A program made the position numbers and the translations under genes. The notes beneath the pieces were generated by a model, which did no database searches, was not told the DNA's origin, and was given only the letters and a program-made list of their open reading frames with translations. Positions 48,261 to 56,702 of a DNA stretch of 64,000 nucleotides are shown piece after piece (the stretch's first letter is position 1; every line of letters begins with the position of its first letter). Source of the DNA: Micromonospora sp. HNM0581. Its GTDB lineage: Bacteria; Actinomycetota; Actinomycetes; Mycobacteriales; Micromonosporaceae. The stretch lies in NCBI RefSeq assembly GCF_012726175.1, contig NZ_JAASAD010000005.1:124001-188000 (forward strand), written 5' to 3'.

Positions 48261-50105
48261 TTAGCGGGGGGTGGGGGTGAAGGCGGTGAGGAAGCGGTCG
48301 CGGAACTCGTTCATCGGCCAGACCGGCGCGTTCGGGTCCGGGGTGAGACCGTCCTGCCAGCCCCAGTCGTCGATCTGTCGCAGCACCGCCGGGTCCTTGG
48401 CCACGATGTGGATCGGCACGTCGTGGCTCGGGTTCTCGCCGGTCACCACCGGCGCCGGCTGATGGTCACCGACGAAGACCAGCACCGTGTCGTCGTTGCC
48501 GTACCGCTCCACGTAGGAGACGAGGGTACGCAGGGCGTAGCTGACCGAGTGACGGTAACCGGTACGGGCCTGCGCCGTCGGTGTGCCGATGATGCCCCGC
48601 CGAAAGACCTCACCGTCGTCGATGGTGTCCCAGTCGACGAGCGAGGGCACCTTCGTCCAGGGGGAGTGGCTGGAGACGAGGGCCAACTCGGCCATGACCG
48701 GTCGGGCCGGCTGCCCAGCCAGTTCCCGCTGGTGGAAGCGATGGATGGCGAACTGGTCAGGCATCGGGGCGAAAGCGAACTTGGGGCCCTGGTATTCCAG
48801 GTCGGGGCCGCTGTAGAACTGCTCGTAGCCGTAGAACGCCCCCTCCGGCCAGGGCTGGTTCACCGCCGGCATCACACCGACCGTACGCCAGGAGGCGCGC
48901 CGGAACGCGTCACCGAGAGTGAGCCGGTCCGTGGCCAGGAGGTTCCGGTAGCGCTGGTTGTTGTCCACCCACAGCCCGGACAACAGGGTGGCGTGCGCCA
49001 ACCAGCTGGCACCGCCGACGGTCGGCGAGGTGAGGAAGCCGCTGCGGGTGGCGAACCCGGCCGAGGCCAGCTGGTCGGCGCTCTCGTCGAGCAGCCGGGG
49101 AATGGAGGCGAAATCGGGATCGGTGACCGCGTCGCGGCCGTAGCTCTCCACGAAGGCGATGAGTACGTTCTTCCCGCGTAGCCCGGTGAGCAGTTGGTCG
49201 CCGGGCACGTCCCGGAACGGGTCGACCCCCACCTCGGTGGCGAACGCCTGCCGGTCGTAGATCCGATCCCGTACCTCGGCGGCGTGTTCCTGCACGAGGA
49301 TGGTGGCGTTGGTGTCGGCCATCGGCATGGCCGGCACGATCCGCGCCCCGAAGCCGGCGAGCACCGCCCAGACCACCACGAGCGCGGTGACCGCACGCGT
49401 GCTGCCGGACCGGTGCCGGGTCAACGATCCGGACACCCGCACCGCGGACAGGGCGGTCAGCACCGGCACGGCCAGCAGCAGTACCCCGAACCCGAGCGCG
49501 AGGGCGATCGCGCCGGGACGCCCGATCGACTCGGCCACGAAGGTGAACGCCTCGTCGAGCAGTGACCAGTCCAACACCAGGTCGAACGGGCGGCCCAGCG
49601 ACGAGTAGAAGCCCAGGTCGCCGACCTTCACCACGGCGACGAGCCCGAGCAGCCCACCGGCCAGCGTGGCGACCAACCGCCGGGGCCGACCGGGTAGCGC
49701 GAGTAGCAGCGCGGCCACCAGCAGTGCCTCCAACGGGATCCGCAGGAACGCGCCGGCCTCCAGCTGCCACGGTCGGTTGGGCAGGGTGAAGGCGACGAAC
49801 AGCAGCACCGCGGCGAGCGTCGTGACCGCCCGCGAAACTATCCGTCTCCGTCGGGTGGCACGCTCACTCGGGGACCCGCCGTCGCCCGCGGGTGTCCCGG
49901 TCTCGCCTTCGCCGGTCTCGCGCCCGCCGGTCTCGGTCTCGTCGGTGTCGATCTCGGTCTCGTCGCTCCTGGTCACGTCCGCGGAGTCGTCGGGCGTAGG
50001 ACCGATCTCGGACGGTCCCGCCTCGGCGTGGGAGCCGTGCGGGCCGGTGGCCCGGCTCGGGGTCTGGTCGGCGTGGGGCGTGGACGCCGGGCGGACTATC
50101 GACAA
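48261..50105 (-). CDS. Sulfatase/LTA-synthase-like membrane phosphotransferase
   Basis: 614 residues, alkaline phosphatase superfamily. A disordered acidic N-terminus rich in ETE/DTDE (about 1-85) precedes four to five membrane helices (90-285) and an outside catalytic domain. Motifs are AFVESYGRDAV, GGASWLAHATLLSGLW (candidate Ser/Thr nucleophile), SSHSPWTKVP and FVGDHQPAPVV (metal-binding Asp-His). This fits LtaS/OpgB-type phosphoglycerol transferases. TTG start with GGAG seven bases upstream. Immediately downstream of the CDP-alcohol phosphatidyltransferase gene, so the two may act on one lipid or polymer. Confidence 0.85.
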   Translation of the reverse strand: MSIVRPASTPHADQTPSRATGPHGSHAEAGPSEIGPTPDDSADVTRSDETEIDTDETETGGRETGEGETGTPAGDGGSPSERATRRRRIVSRAVTTLAAVLLFVAFTLPNRPWQLEAGAFLRIPLEALLVAALLLALPGRPRRLVATLAGGLLGLVAVVKVGDLGFYSSLGRPFDLVLDWSLLDEAFTFVAESIGRPGAIALALGFGVLLLAVPVLTALSAVRVSGSLTRHRSGSTRAVTALVVVWAVLAGFGARIVPAMPMADTNATILVQEHAAEVRDRIYDRQAFATEVGVDPFRDVPGDQLLTGLRGKNVLIAFVESYGRDAVTDPDFASIPRLLDESADQLASAGFATRSGFLTSPTVGGASWLAHATLLSGLWVDNNQRYRNLLATDRLTLGDAFRRASWRTVGVMPAVNQPWPEGAFYGYEQFYSGPDLEYQGPKFAFAPMPDQFAIHRFHQRELAGQPARPVMAELALVSSHSPWTKVPSLVDWDTIDDGEVFRRGIIGTPTAQARTGYRHSVSYALRTLVSYVERYGNDDTVLVFVGDHQPAPVVTGENPSHDVPIHIVAKDPAVLRQIDDWGWQDGLTPDPNAPVWPMNEFRDRFLTAFTPTPR

Positions 50106-50119
50106 GTGGTTCTCCGGGA

Positions 50120-50941
50120 TCAGCGCAGCGACAGGACGGGGCTGGCGGACAGGTCGCGCTCGTCGACTCGTTCCGCCCGCCGCCTACCGATCGGCACCGA
50201 CGGTACGGTCGGTGCCGCCGGCACCACCAGGGCCGGCACGGTCCGGACCTGCCGGTGCCGCCACAGCCAGCTGACGTCCCGGCCGAACGACTCGACGAGC
50301 AGGCCCAACGCGGTCAGCAGCATGATCGTGGTCAGCATCCCGGGCAGCACCTGGGCGGCGGCGACCGCGAGCATGACTCCCTGGACCGCGGCGACCACCT
50401 TACGCCAGTACCGAGGTGGCAGCTGCGCGTCCACCCAGGGCAGCACCCAGCCGGAGACCAGGAAGACGTACCGCATCAGGCCGATGGCGAGCACCCAGGC
50501 ACCGACCGCGGGTGCGACGTAGAGGCTCAGCCCCAGCACCAGGAACGAGTCGACCTCCATGTCGAAACGGGCACCGAGGGCACTCGTCGTGCCGGTGCGG
50601 CGGGCCACCTTGCCGTCGACCGCGTCGAGAGCCAGCGCCACCGCCGTCATCGCCACCAGCAGCGCCACCGGCGCGGGGCGACCGCCGATCAGCGCGTCGG
50701 CGATCAGCGCGGTCACCGCACCGACAAGCACCCCACGACCCATCGTCACCCAGTCGGCCGGACCCAGTCGGACCGAACCCGCGTGACGCAGCCCACGCAC
50801 GAGTGCCACGCAGGTCACCGCCCCGTACGCCAGGCCCGCCACCCAGCCCGTGACACCGAGACCGACCGTCGCGGCAAGGAACGCCAGCAGGAGGATCTGG
50901 ACGTTCAGCCCGATTTGCGGACCAGTTCGAACTGTGGACAC
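50120..50941 (-). CDS. CDP-alcohol phosphatidyltransferase
   Basis: Integral membrane enzyme that joins a CDP-activated alcohol to an acceptor alcohol, 273 residues. The family signature D-x2-DG-x2-AR-x8-G-x3-D-x3-D is complete in DAVDGKVARR and LGARFDMEVD. About seven helices. A Val/Pro/Arg-rich tail follows. GTG with GGAGG upstream; 95 bases separate it from the divergent dehydrogenase gene, and 14 bases from the following sulfatase-like gene. Substrate unknown. Confidence 0.9.
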   Translation of the reverse strand: MSTVRTGPQIGLNVQILLLAFLAATVGLGVTGWVAGLAYGAVTCVALVRGLRHAGSVRLGPADWVTMGRGVLVGAVTALIADALIGGRPAPVALLVAMTAVALALDAVDGKVARRTGTTSALGARFDMEVDSFLVLGLSLYVAPAVGAWVLAIGLMRYVFLVSGWVLPWVDAQLPPRYWRKVVAAVQGVMLAVAAAQVLPGMLTTIMLLTALGLLVESFGRDVSWLWRHRQVRTVPALVVPAAPTVPSVPIGRRRAERVDERDLSASPVLSLR

Positions 50942-51036
50942 CGTGCCTCCGTGTTTATGATCGACGACCCCTGACAGGGAACTACGGAAAATACGACGGA
51001 TCGGTTCGGTCTGGACGCAGGTAGGGAGAGAAACCG

Positions 51037-52017
51037 GTGACGCGTACCGCCCTCGCCTTCTGGCTCCAGACCCCCGGCGTGGGCGAGATCCGTCCGGTGC
51101 AGCTGCGGGAACCGAGCGTCGACGAGGTCCTGGTGCGTAGCCGCTACTCCGGGGTAAGCCGGGGTACCGAGACGCTCGTGTTCACCGGTGGCGTGCCGGC
51201 CAGCCAGTATGCCGCGATGCGCGCCCCGTTCCAGGAGGGGGACTTCCCGGGCCCGGTCAAGTACGGCTACCTCAGCGTCGGCGAGGTCGAGCAAGGCCCG
51301 GCGCACCTGCTCGGGCGTACGGTGTTCTGCCTGCACCCGCACCAGAGCGCGTACGTGGTGCCGGCGGACGCGGTCACCGTCGTACCGGCGGCCGTACCGG
51401 CGGCCCGTGCGGTACTGGCCGGCACGGTGGAGACCGCCGTCAACGCGCTGTGGGACGCCCCGCCCCTGGTCGGCGACCGGGTGAGCGTGGTCGGCGGCGG
51501 CATGGTCGGCTGCGCGGTGGCCGCTCTGCTGGCCCGTTTCCCCGGGGTGCGGGTGGAGCTTGTCGACACCGATCCGGCCCGTGCCGAGGTGGCCGCCGCG
51601 CTGGGTGTCGCCTTCGTCACTCCCGGGACCGCCAGCGACGGCCGGGACCTGGTGGTGCACGCCAGCGCCAGCGCCGAAGGTCTACAACGTGGCCTGGACC
51701 TGCTCGCGCCGGAAGGCACCCTGCTCGAACTGAGCTGGTACGGTGACCGGCCGGTGCAGCTGTCTCTCGGTGGCGCGTTCCACGCCGGACGGCTGACCAT
51801 CCGTAGCAGCCAGGTCGGCATGGTCGCCCCGGCGCGGCGCGGCAGTCGCAGCTACGCCGACCGGATGGCGCTCGCCCTGGACCTGCTCGCCGATCCGGCG
51901 TTCGACGCGCTGATCACCGGCCGTTCGCCGTTCGTGGAACTGCCCGACGTACTCGCCCGACTCAGCGGGGGCGACCTGCCCGCGCTGTGCCATCTCATCA
52001 CCTACGACGGGGAGTGA
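51037..52017 (+). CDS. MDR-family (zinc-type) dehydrogenase without catalytic zinc ligands
   Basis: 326-residue medium-chain dehydrogenase/reductase. N-terminal GroES-like part with YSGVSRGTETLVFTGG where classical enzymes have the zinc Cys-Gly; a similar SRGTE motif occurs in BchC-like proteins. The Rossmann part begins VSVVGGGMVGCAVAALLARF with VDTDPARAEVA. The zinc-binding Cys/His are missing, so a hydride transfer without catalytic zinc is expected. AGGGAGAG precedes the GTG. First gene of a seven-gene run. Confidence 0.85.
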   Translation: MTRTALAFWLQTPGVGEIRPVQLREPSVDEVLVRSRYSGVSRGTETLVFTGGVPASQYAAMRAPFQEGDFPGPVKYGYLSVGEVEQGPAHLLGRTVFCLHPHQSAYVVPADAVTVVPAAVPAARAVLAGTVETAVNALWDAPPLVGDRVSVVGGGMVGCAVAALLARFPGVRVELVDTDPARAEVAAALGVAFVTPGTASDGRDLVVHASASAEGLQRGLDLLAPEGTLLELSWYGDRPVQLSLGGAFHAGRLTIRSSQVGMVAPARRGSRSYADRMALALDLLADPAFDALITGRSPFVELPDVLARLSGGDLPALCHLITYDGE

Positions 52018-52020
52018 ACC

Positions 52021-52455
52021 GTGTTCAGCGTCACCGTCCGTGACCACATCATGATCGCCCACAGCTTTCGTGGTGAGGTCTTCGGCCCTGCCCAACGGCT
52101 ACACGGCGCGACCTTCGTGGTCGACGCCACCTTCCGCCGCCCGGACCTCGACGACGACAGCATCGTCGTCGACATCGGGCTGGCTACCGACCAGCTCAAG
52201 GCGGTGCTCGGCGAGCTGAACTACCGCAACCTCGACGAGGAACCGGCGTTCGCCGAGCAGAACACCACCACCGAGGTGCTGGCCCGCACCATCGCCGACC
52301 GGCTCGCCGACCGGGTGGCCACCGGCCAGCTCGGTGACGGTGCCCGGGGCCTGACCGCAATCACCGTCACCCTGCACGAGTCGCACGTGGCCTGGGCCAG
52401 CTACGAGCGGGCGTTGCCCGGACCGACCACCACCGCCGGTGCGGGTGCCGCCTGA
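52021..52455 (+). CDS. 6-pyruvoyltetrahydropterin synthase/QueD-like protein with altered active site
   Basis: 144-residue T-fold protein. Alignment by eye to QueD: AHSF (His14), RLHGATF (His28), NLDEEPAF (Asp72), NTTTEVLA and TLHESH (Glu120) correspond to the canonical blocks. Three key residues differ: the catalytic Cys is Ala24, the third zinc His of HGH is Ala30, and the catalytic His of LDH is Glu73. Canonical PTPS or carboxy-tetrahydropterin synthase activity is therefore unlikely. GTG start three bases after the dehydrogenase stop. A homologue (SCO6650) sits in a similar Streptomyces coelicolor cluster, from memory. Confidence 0.88.
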   Translation: MFSVTVRDHIMIAHSFRGEVFGPAQRLHGATFVVDATFRRPDLDDDSIVVDIGLATDQLKAVLGELNYRNLDEEPAFAEQNTTTEVLARTIADRLADRVATGQLGDGARGLTAITVTLHESHVAWASYERALPGPTTTAGAGAA

Positions 52456-52456
52456 C

Positions 52457-53491
52457 GTGCCGACCCTGCACGTGATCCTGCCGGGCGACATCGACGACCC
52501 TGCGTCACCAAGCGGCGGCAACGGCTACGACCGGCGGATCTGCGCCGGGCTCGCCGCCGCCGGCTGGGCGGTCCACGAGTATGCCGTGACCGGCGACTGG
52601 CCGCACCCGGCCCCGACGGCTCGGGCGGTGCTGGCCGGCGTGCTGGCCTCGCTGCCGGACGGCGCGCTGGTGCTCGTCGACGGACTGGTCGCCTCGGTGG
52701 TGCCGGAGGTCCTCGCCGCCCATTCCGGGCGGCTGCGGCTGGTCGCGCTGGTGCACCTGCCCCGGGACGACGACACCGAGGCCACGGCGCTCGCCGAGGT
52801 CACCGCCGTGGTGGCCACCAGTTCCTGGACCCGCGACACGCTGCTGCGGCGGTACGCGCTGCCCGCCGGCCGGGTGTACGTGGCGCCGCCCGGGGTGGAC
52901 CCGGCATCACCGGCATCCGCTTCGGTGACCGGCTCGGCCCTGCTGTGCGTCGCGGCGGTCGCCCGGCACAAGGGGCACGACGTGCTGGTCGAGGCGCTCA
53001 CCATGCTGACCGACCGGCGGTGGACCCTGACCTGTGTCGGACCCCTGCACCGGGAACCGGAGTTCGTCGACCGGCTGCGGGCGCGGATCGACGCCGGTCG
53101 GCTCGGCGAGCGCGTCCAGCTGGTCGGGCCGTTGTCCGGTGACCGTCTCGACGCCGCGTACGCCGGCGCCGACCTGCTGGTGCACCCGTCGCGCGGTGAG
53201 ACGTACGGCATGGTGGTCACCGAGGCGTTGGCCCGCGGCGTGCCGGTGCTCACCACCGCCGTCGGTGGGCTTCCCGACACTCTGGGGCATACCGTGGGGG
53301 GCGACCGGCCGGGGTTGCTGGTGCCTGCCGACGACCCGGCAGCGCTCGCCGCGGAGCTGCGCCGTTGGCTCGACGACGCGACCCTGCGTGCGCATCTGCG
53401 GCAGGCCGCCGTCACGCGACGTGACACCCTCGCCGACTGGAGCGGCACCGTCACCCGGATCATCACCGCCCTCAAGGAGGCGTCGGCATGA
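52457..53491 (+). CDS. GT4-family glycosyltransferase
   Basis: Cytosolic GT-B retaining glycosyltransferase, 345 residues. The acceptor half has GGNGYDRRICAGLAAAGW, and the donor half has VAAVARHKGHDVLVEAL and the E-x7-E motif in ETYGMVVTEALARGVPVLTT. The GTG at 52457 directly follows the PTPS-like stop; a GTG six codons earlier overlaps that gene. The stop overlaps the next gene. Donor and acceptor are unknown; the context points to a pyrimidine- or pterin-related acceptor. Confidence 0.9.
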   Translation: MPTLHVILPGDIDDPASPSGGNGYDRRICAGLAAAGWAVHEYAVTGDWPHPAPTARAVLAGVLASLPDGALVLVDGLVASVVPEVLAAHSGRLRLVALVHLPRDDDTEATALAEVTAVVATSSWTRDTLLRRYALPAGRVYVAPPGVDPASPASASVTGSALLCVAAVARHKGHDVLVEALTMLTDRRWTLTCVGPLHREPEFVDRLRARIDAGRLGERVQLVGPLSGDRLDAAYAGADLLVHPSRGETYGMVVTEALARGVPVLTTAVGGLPDTLGHTVGGDRPGLLVPADDPAALAAELRRWLDDATLRAHLRQAAVTRRDTLADWSGTVTRIITALKEASA

Positions 53492-54312
53492 GCATCGAAC
53501 TCCCGCCGGACTTCGCGCAGTGGCTCGCCCTGCGGGAACCCGCCGACGTGGCGGCCCGGTCCACCGACCTGGTCGACACGTTGCGGGTGGCGCTGCCCGA
53601 CCGTCGCCCCGTCGTGGTGCACGACCTCGGCGCCGGGACCGGCTCGTTGGGGCGGTGGTTGGCCCCGTTGCTGCCCGGCGCCCAGCACTGGATCCTGTAC
53701 GACCAGGATCCCGATCTGCTGGCCCGGGCCCGTGCCGGTATGCCGGCCGTCGCCGCCGACGGCGCGCCGGTCACCGTCGAGACGCGTGTGGGTGACCTGA
53801 CCCGGCTGACCAACACCGACCTGACCGACGCCGCCCTGGTCACCGCCTCGGCCCTGCTCGACATGCTGACCGCCGTGGAACTCGACCGCCTGGTCACCGT
53901 CTGCGCGGAGGCCGGCTGCCCGACGCTGTTTCTCGTCTCGGTGACCGGCACCGTACGGTTGACTCCGGCCGATCCCCTCGACGACGAGATCGCCGCCGCT
54001 TTCAACGCCCACCAGCGGCGCAGCGTCGGCGGTCGCCGGCTGCTCGGGCCGGACGCCGTCGAGGCCTGCGCCGCCGCCTTCGCCCGGTACGGCTTGGACG
54101 TGCACCTGCGGCCGAGTCCGTGGGTGCTCGGGTCGGATCAGGCGGCCCTGGCGGGGGAGTGGTTCACCGGCTGGCTCGACGCGGCCCGTGAGCAATGCCC
54201 CGACCTGACCGACCGCACCGGCGGCTACGAACGACGTCGGCGGGCGGAGGCTGAAACCGGTCGGCTCGGGGTAATTGTCGATCACGTCGACCTGCTGGCG
54301 CTGCACCGTTGA
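53488..54312 (+). CDS. Class I SAM-dependent methyltransferase of the pterin-like cluster
   Basis: 274 residues. Motif I is VVHDLGAGTGSLGRWL and the ribose-binding end ILYDQDPDLL; VTASALLDMLT and LFLVSVTG follow. The C-terminal third (GGYERRRRAEAETG) is charged. ATG overlaps the glycosyltransferase stop by four bases. It probably decorates the same product. Confidence 0.87.
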   Translation: MSIELPPDFAQWLALREPADVAARSTDLVDTLRVALPDRRPVVVHDLGAGTGSLGRWLAPLLPGAQHWILYDQDPDLLARARAGMPAVAADGAPVTVETRVGDLTRLTNTDLTDAALVTASALLDMLTAVELDRLVTVCAEAGCPTLFLVSVTGTVRLTPADPLDDEIAAAFNAHQRRSVGGRRLLGPDAVEACAAAFARYGLDVHLRPSPWVLGSDQAALAGEWFTGWLDAAREQCPDLTDRTGGYERRRRAEAETGRLGVIVDHVDLLALHR

Positions 54313-54382
54313 ACCGGCAGCCGGCCAGCTACGTGCGTACAGTCAGGAAGATCGTGAAGATCGTTACGCCGGGGAGGTACGA

Positions 54383-55345
54383 GTGGGGGACGAGGCGGGC
54401 GGTGCCGTGCCCACGGTGACCCCGGCGCGCCGATCGTTGTGGGGCTGGGCCCGACTGGCGTTCGGACTGGCCGTTCTCGTCGGGCTGCTCGGCTGGCTCG
54501 GCACCGGGCCGTTCCTGGCCGGGCTCCGGCTGATCGACGCGCCTGCGCTGGCCGCCGCCCTCGCCATTGGTGTCCTCACCACCGTCTGCGCCGCATGGCG
54601 GTGGAGCCTCGTCGCCGGTGGCCTCGGCGTCCGCCTGCCACTGCGGGAGGCGGTCGCGCACTGCTACCGGGCGATCTTCCTCAACGCGACCCTGCCGGGC
54701 GGGATCCTCGGCGACGTGCACCGCGCGGTGCGGCACGGCCGTGACGTCGGTGACGTCGGACGCGGCATCCGGGCGGTGGTGTGGGAACGGATGGCCGGGC
54801 AGGCGGTGCTGATCGGAGTCGCGGTGGTGCTGCTGTCCGCCTTCCCGTCACCGGTGCGCCCGTTCCTTCCGGTGGCCACCGCGGTGGTGGTGGCGGCGCT
54901 GGTCACCGTGGTGCTTGCCGCACGGCTGCTGCCCCAGTCCGGCGCCTCCCGGTGGACCCGCGCGTTGGGTACCGCGGTCTCGGACGTGCGTTCCGGGCTG
55001 CTCGCCCGGCGTACCTGGGCCGGGGTGCTGCTCGCCTCCGCGCTCGCGGTCGTCGGGCACCTCGCGACCTTCCTGGTAGCGGCACGCACGGCGGGTTCCA
55101 CTGCCCCGCTGAGCCTGCTGGTGCCGCTGACCCTGCTTGCCCTGCTCGCGATGGGGGTGCCGGCGAACGTCGCCGGCTTCGGCCCCCGCGAGGGGGTGGC
55201 GGCGTGGGCGTTCGCCGCCGCCGGCCTGACCGCCGCCGAGGGGGTTGCCACCGCGACGGTGTACGGCGCCCTGGTGCTTGTCGCGAGCCTGCCCGGAGCC
55301 GCGGTGCTGCTGGCCCGACGTGTCCGTGTACCCGCCACCGTATGA
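54383..55345 (+). CDS. Flippase-like membrane protein (LPG synthase TM/UPF0104 family)
   Basis: 320 residues and about eight helices. Family hallmarks are AAWRWSLVAGGLGVRLPLREAV, YRAIFLNATLPGGILGDVHRA and VPANVAGFGPREGVAAWAF. Relatives include the membrane half of MprF and YbhN/AglD-type proteins thought to move or modify lipid-linked molecules. It has no synthase domain. GTG with GGGGAGG upstream. In this cluster it could move a lipid-linked or amphiphilic product across the membrane. Confidence 0.87.
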   Translation: MGDEAGGAVPTVTPARRSLWGWARLAFGLAVLVGLLGWLGTGPFLAGLRLIDAPALAAALAIGVLTTVCAAWRWSLVAGGLGVRLPLREAVAHCYRAIFLNATLPGGILGDVHRAVRHGRDVGDVGRGIRAVVWERMAGQAVLIGVAVVLLSAFPSPVRPFLPVATAVVVAALVTVVLAARLLPQSGASRWTRALGTAVSDVRSGLLARRTWAGVLLASALAVVGHLATFLVAARTAGSTAPLSLLVPLTLLALLAMGVPANVAGFGPREGVAAWAFAAAGLTAAEGVATATVYGALVLVASLPGAAVLLARRVRVPATV

Positions 55346-55356
55346 CGAGGAGACCC

Positions 55357-55998
55357 ATGTCCGAATCACTGCCTGTCGCCACCATCCGGACACAGGTCAC
55401 GGTGCCGCTGCGGTTTCCCGACGGCTACGCCACCACGGCCCGGCTGTTCACCTTCGACGGCCTGGTCGACGGTCGGGAGCATCTCGCTTTCGCCCTCGGC
55501 GTCACCGACGCGGCGGAACGCGGCGGTGACGTGCCACTGGTCCGGCCACACAGCGAATGTCTCACCGGTGACGTGTTCGGCAGCCAGCGCTGCGACTGCG
55601 GACCACAGTTGCGGGAGGCGGTGCAGCGCATCGCCGACGTCGGTGGGTACCTGCTGTACCTGCGCCAGGAAGGCCGGGGTATCGGGCTGTACGCCAAGCT
55701 CGACGCGTACGCGTTGCAGGACGCGGGGCTGGACACCTTCGAGGCCAACGTCGCGCTCGGTCACGCCGAGGACGAACGTGACTACACCGTGGCGGCGCAG
55801 ATGCTCGCCGCGCTCGGTGTCGGCCCGTTCGCGGTGTTGAGTAACAACCCAGAGAAGACCGAGCAGTTGGGGCGGCTGGGGCTGACCGTGACCGAGCAGG
55901 TGCCCACCGGGGTGTTCCTGTCCCCGGCCAACGCCGACTACCTCGCGGCGAAGGCGAGCCGGGCGGCCCGCGCCACCGACCTTCCCTTCGTCCGGTGA
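55357..55998 (+). CDS. ribA: GTP cyclohydrolase II
   Basis: Opens the imidazole ring of GTP, releasing formate and pyrophosphate, to give the pyrimidine precursor of riboflavin-type molecules. 213 residues, stand-alone (no RibB domain). Zinc ligands Cys68, Cys79 and Cys81 are in HSECLTGDVFGSQRCDC; RQEGRGIGLYAK and AEDERDYTVAAQ follow. Tyr118 (LDAYALQD) equals Tyr105 of the E. coli enzyme. In the S. coelicolor paralogue SCO6655 this Tyr is Met, which stops the reaction at the formylated intermediate (from memory). Here a complete reaction is predicted. GAGGAG precedes the ATG. Confidence 0.93.
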   Translation: MSESLPVATIRTQVTVPLRFPDGYATTARLFTFDGLVDGREHLAFALGVTDAAERGGDVPLVRPHSECLTGDVFGSQRCDCGPQLREAVQRIADVGGYLLYLRQEGRGIGLYAKLDAYALQDAGLDTFEANVALGHAEDERDYTVAAQMLAALGVGPFAVLSNNPEKTEQLGRLGLTVTEQVPTGVFLSPANADYLAAKASRAARATDLPFVR

Positions 55999-56702
55999 CC
56001 GGTCCGCTCGCAGCGGCCAGGCCGTACGTACTGCTCAGCTGCGCCACCTCGATCGACGGTTACATCGACGACGCCACCGACGAGCGGCTGATGCTGTCGA
56101 ACGACGCGGATCTCGATCGGGTCGACGAGGTCCGCGCCGGCTGCGACGCGATCCTGGTCGGCGCCGGCACCGTCCGCCGGGACGACCCACGGTTGCTGGT
56201 CCGGTGCGAACGGCGCCAAGCGGAGCGGGTCGCCCGCGGTCTGCCGGCGTCGCCGATCCGGGTGACCCTGACCGGTTGCGGCGACCTGGGGCCGGACGCC
56301 CAGCTGTTCACCGTCGGCGACACCGAGCGGATCGTCTACAGTTCCAGCGGGGCGGTCGAGAAGACCCGGCACCGGCTGGGTGAGCTGGCGAGCGTGGTCG
56401 ACGCCGGTGATCCGGTCGACTTGGCGCGGATACTCGCCGACCTCGCCGGGCGGGGTGTCGGTCGGCTGCTGGTCGAGGGCGGTGCGGGTGTGCACGGTCA
56501 GTTCCTCGCAGCCGGTCTCGCCGACGAGTTGCACCTGGTGGTGGCGCCGTTCTTCGTGGGGGACCGGAGGGCGCCACGGTTCGTCGGTGAGGGTCGTTTC
56601 CCGTGGCATCCGGGTCGACGGGCGAAGGTGGTCCAGGCGCGCCAGATCGGTGACGTGGTGCTCATCCGCTACGCGCTGTCCGAACGCTGCGACCTGGCTT
56701 GA
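55995..56702 (+). CDS. Stand-alone RibD-type reductase
   Basis: 235 residues of the RibD C-terminal/dihydrofolate reductase fold: SCATSIDGYIDDATDERLMLSN, AILVGAGTVRRDDPRL, LLVEGGAGVHGQFLAAGLADELHL and FFVGDRRAPRF. The deaminase domain of full RibD is absent. Its GTG overlaps the cyclohydrolase stop, so it probably reduces the ribosyl group of the GTP cyclohydrolase II product or a later intermediate. Its end overlaps the convergent acyltransferase gene by 34 bases. Confidence 0.9.
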   Translation: MTGPLAAARPYVLLSCATSIDGYIDDATDERLMLSNDADLDRVDEVRAGCDAILVGAGTVRRDDPRLLVRCERRQAERVARGLPASPIRVTLTGCGDLGPDAQLFTVGDTERIVYSSSGAVEKTRHRLGELASVVDAGDPVDLARILADLAGRGVGRLLVEGGAGVHGQFLAAGLADELHLVVAPFFVGDRRAPRFVGEGRFPWHPGRRAKVVQARQIGDVVLIRYALSERCDLA

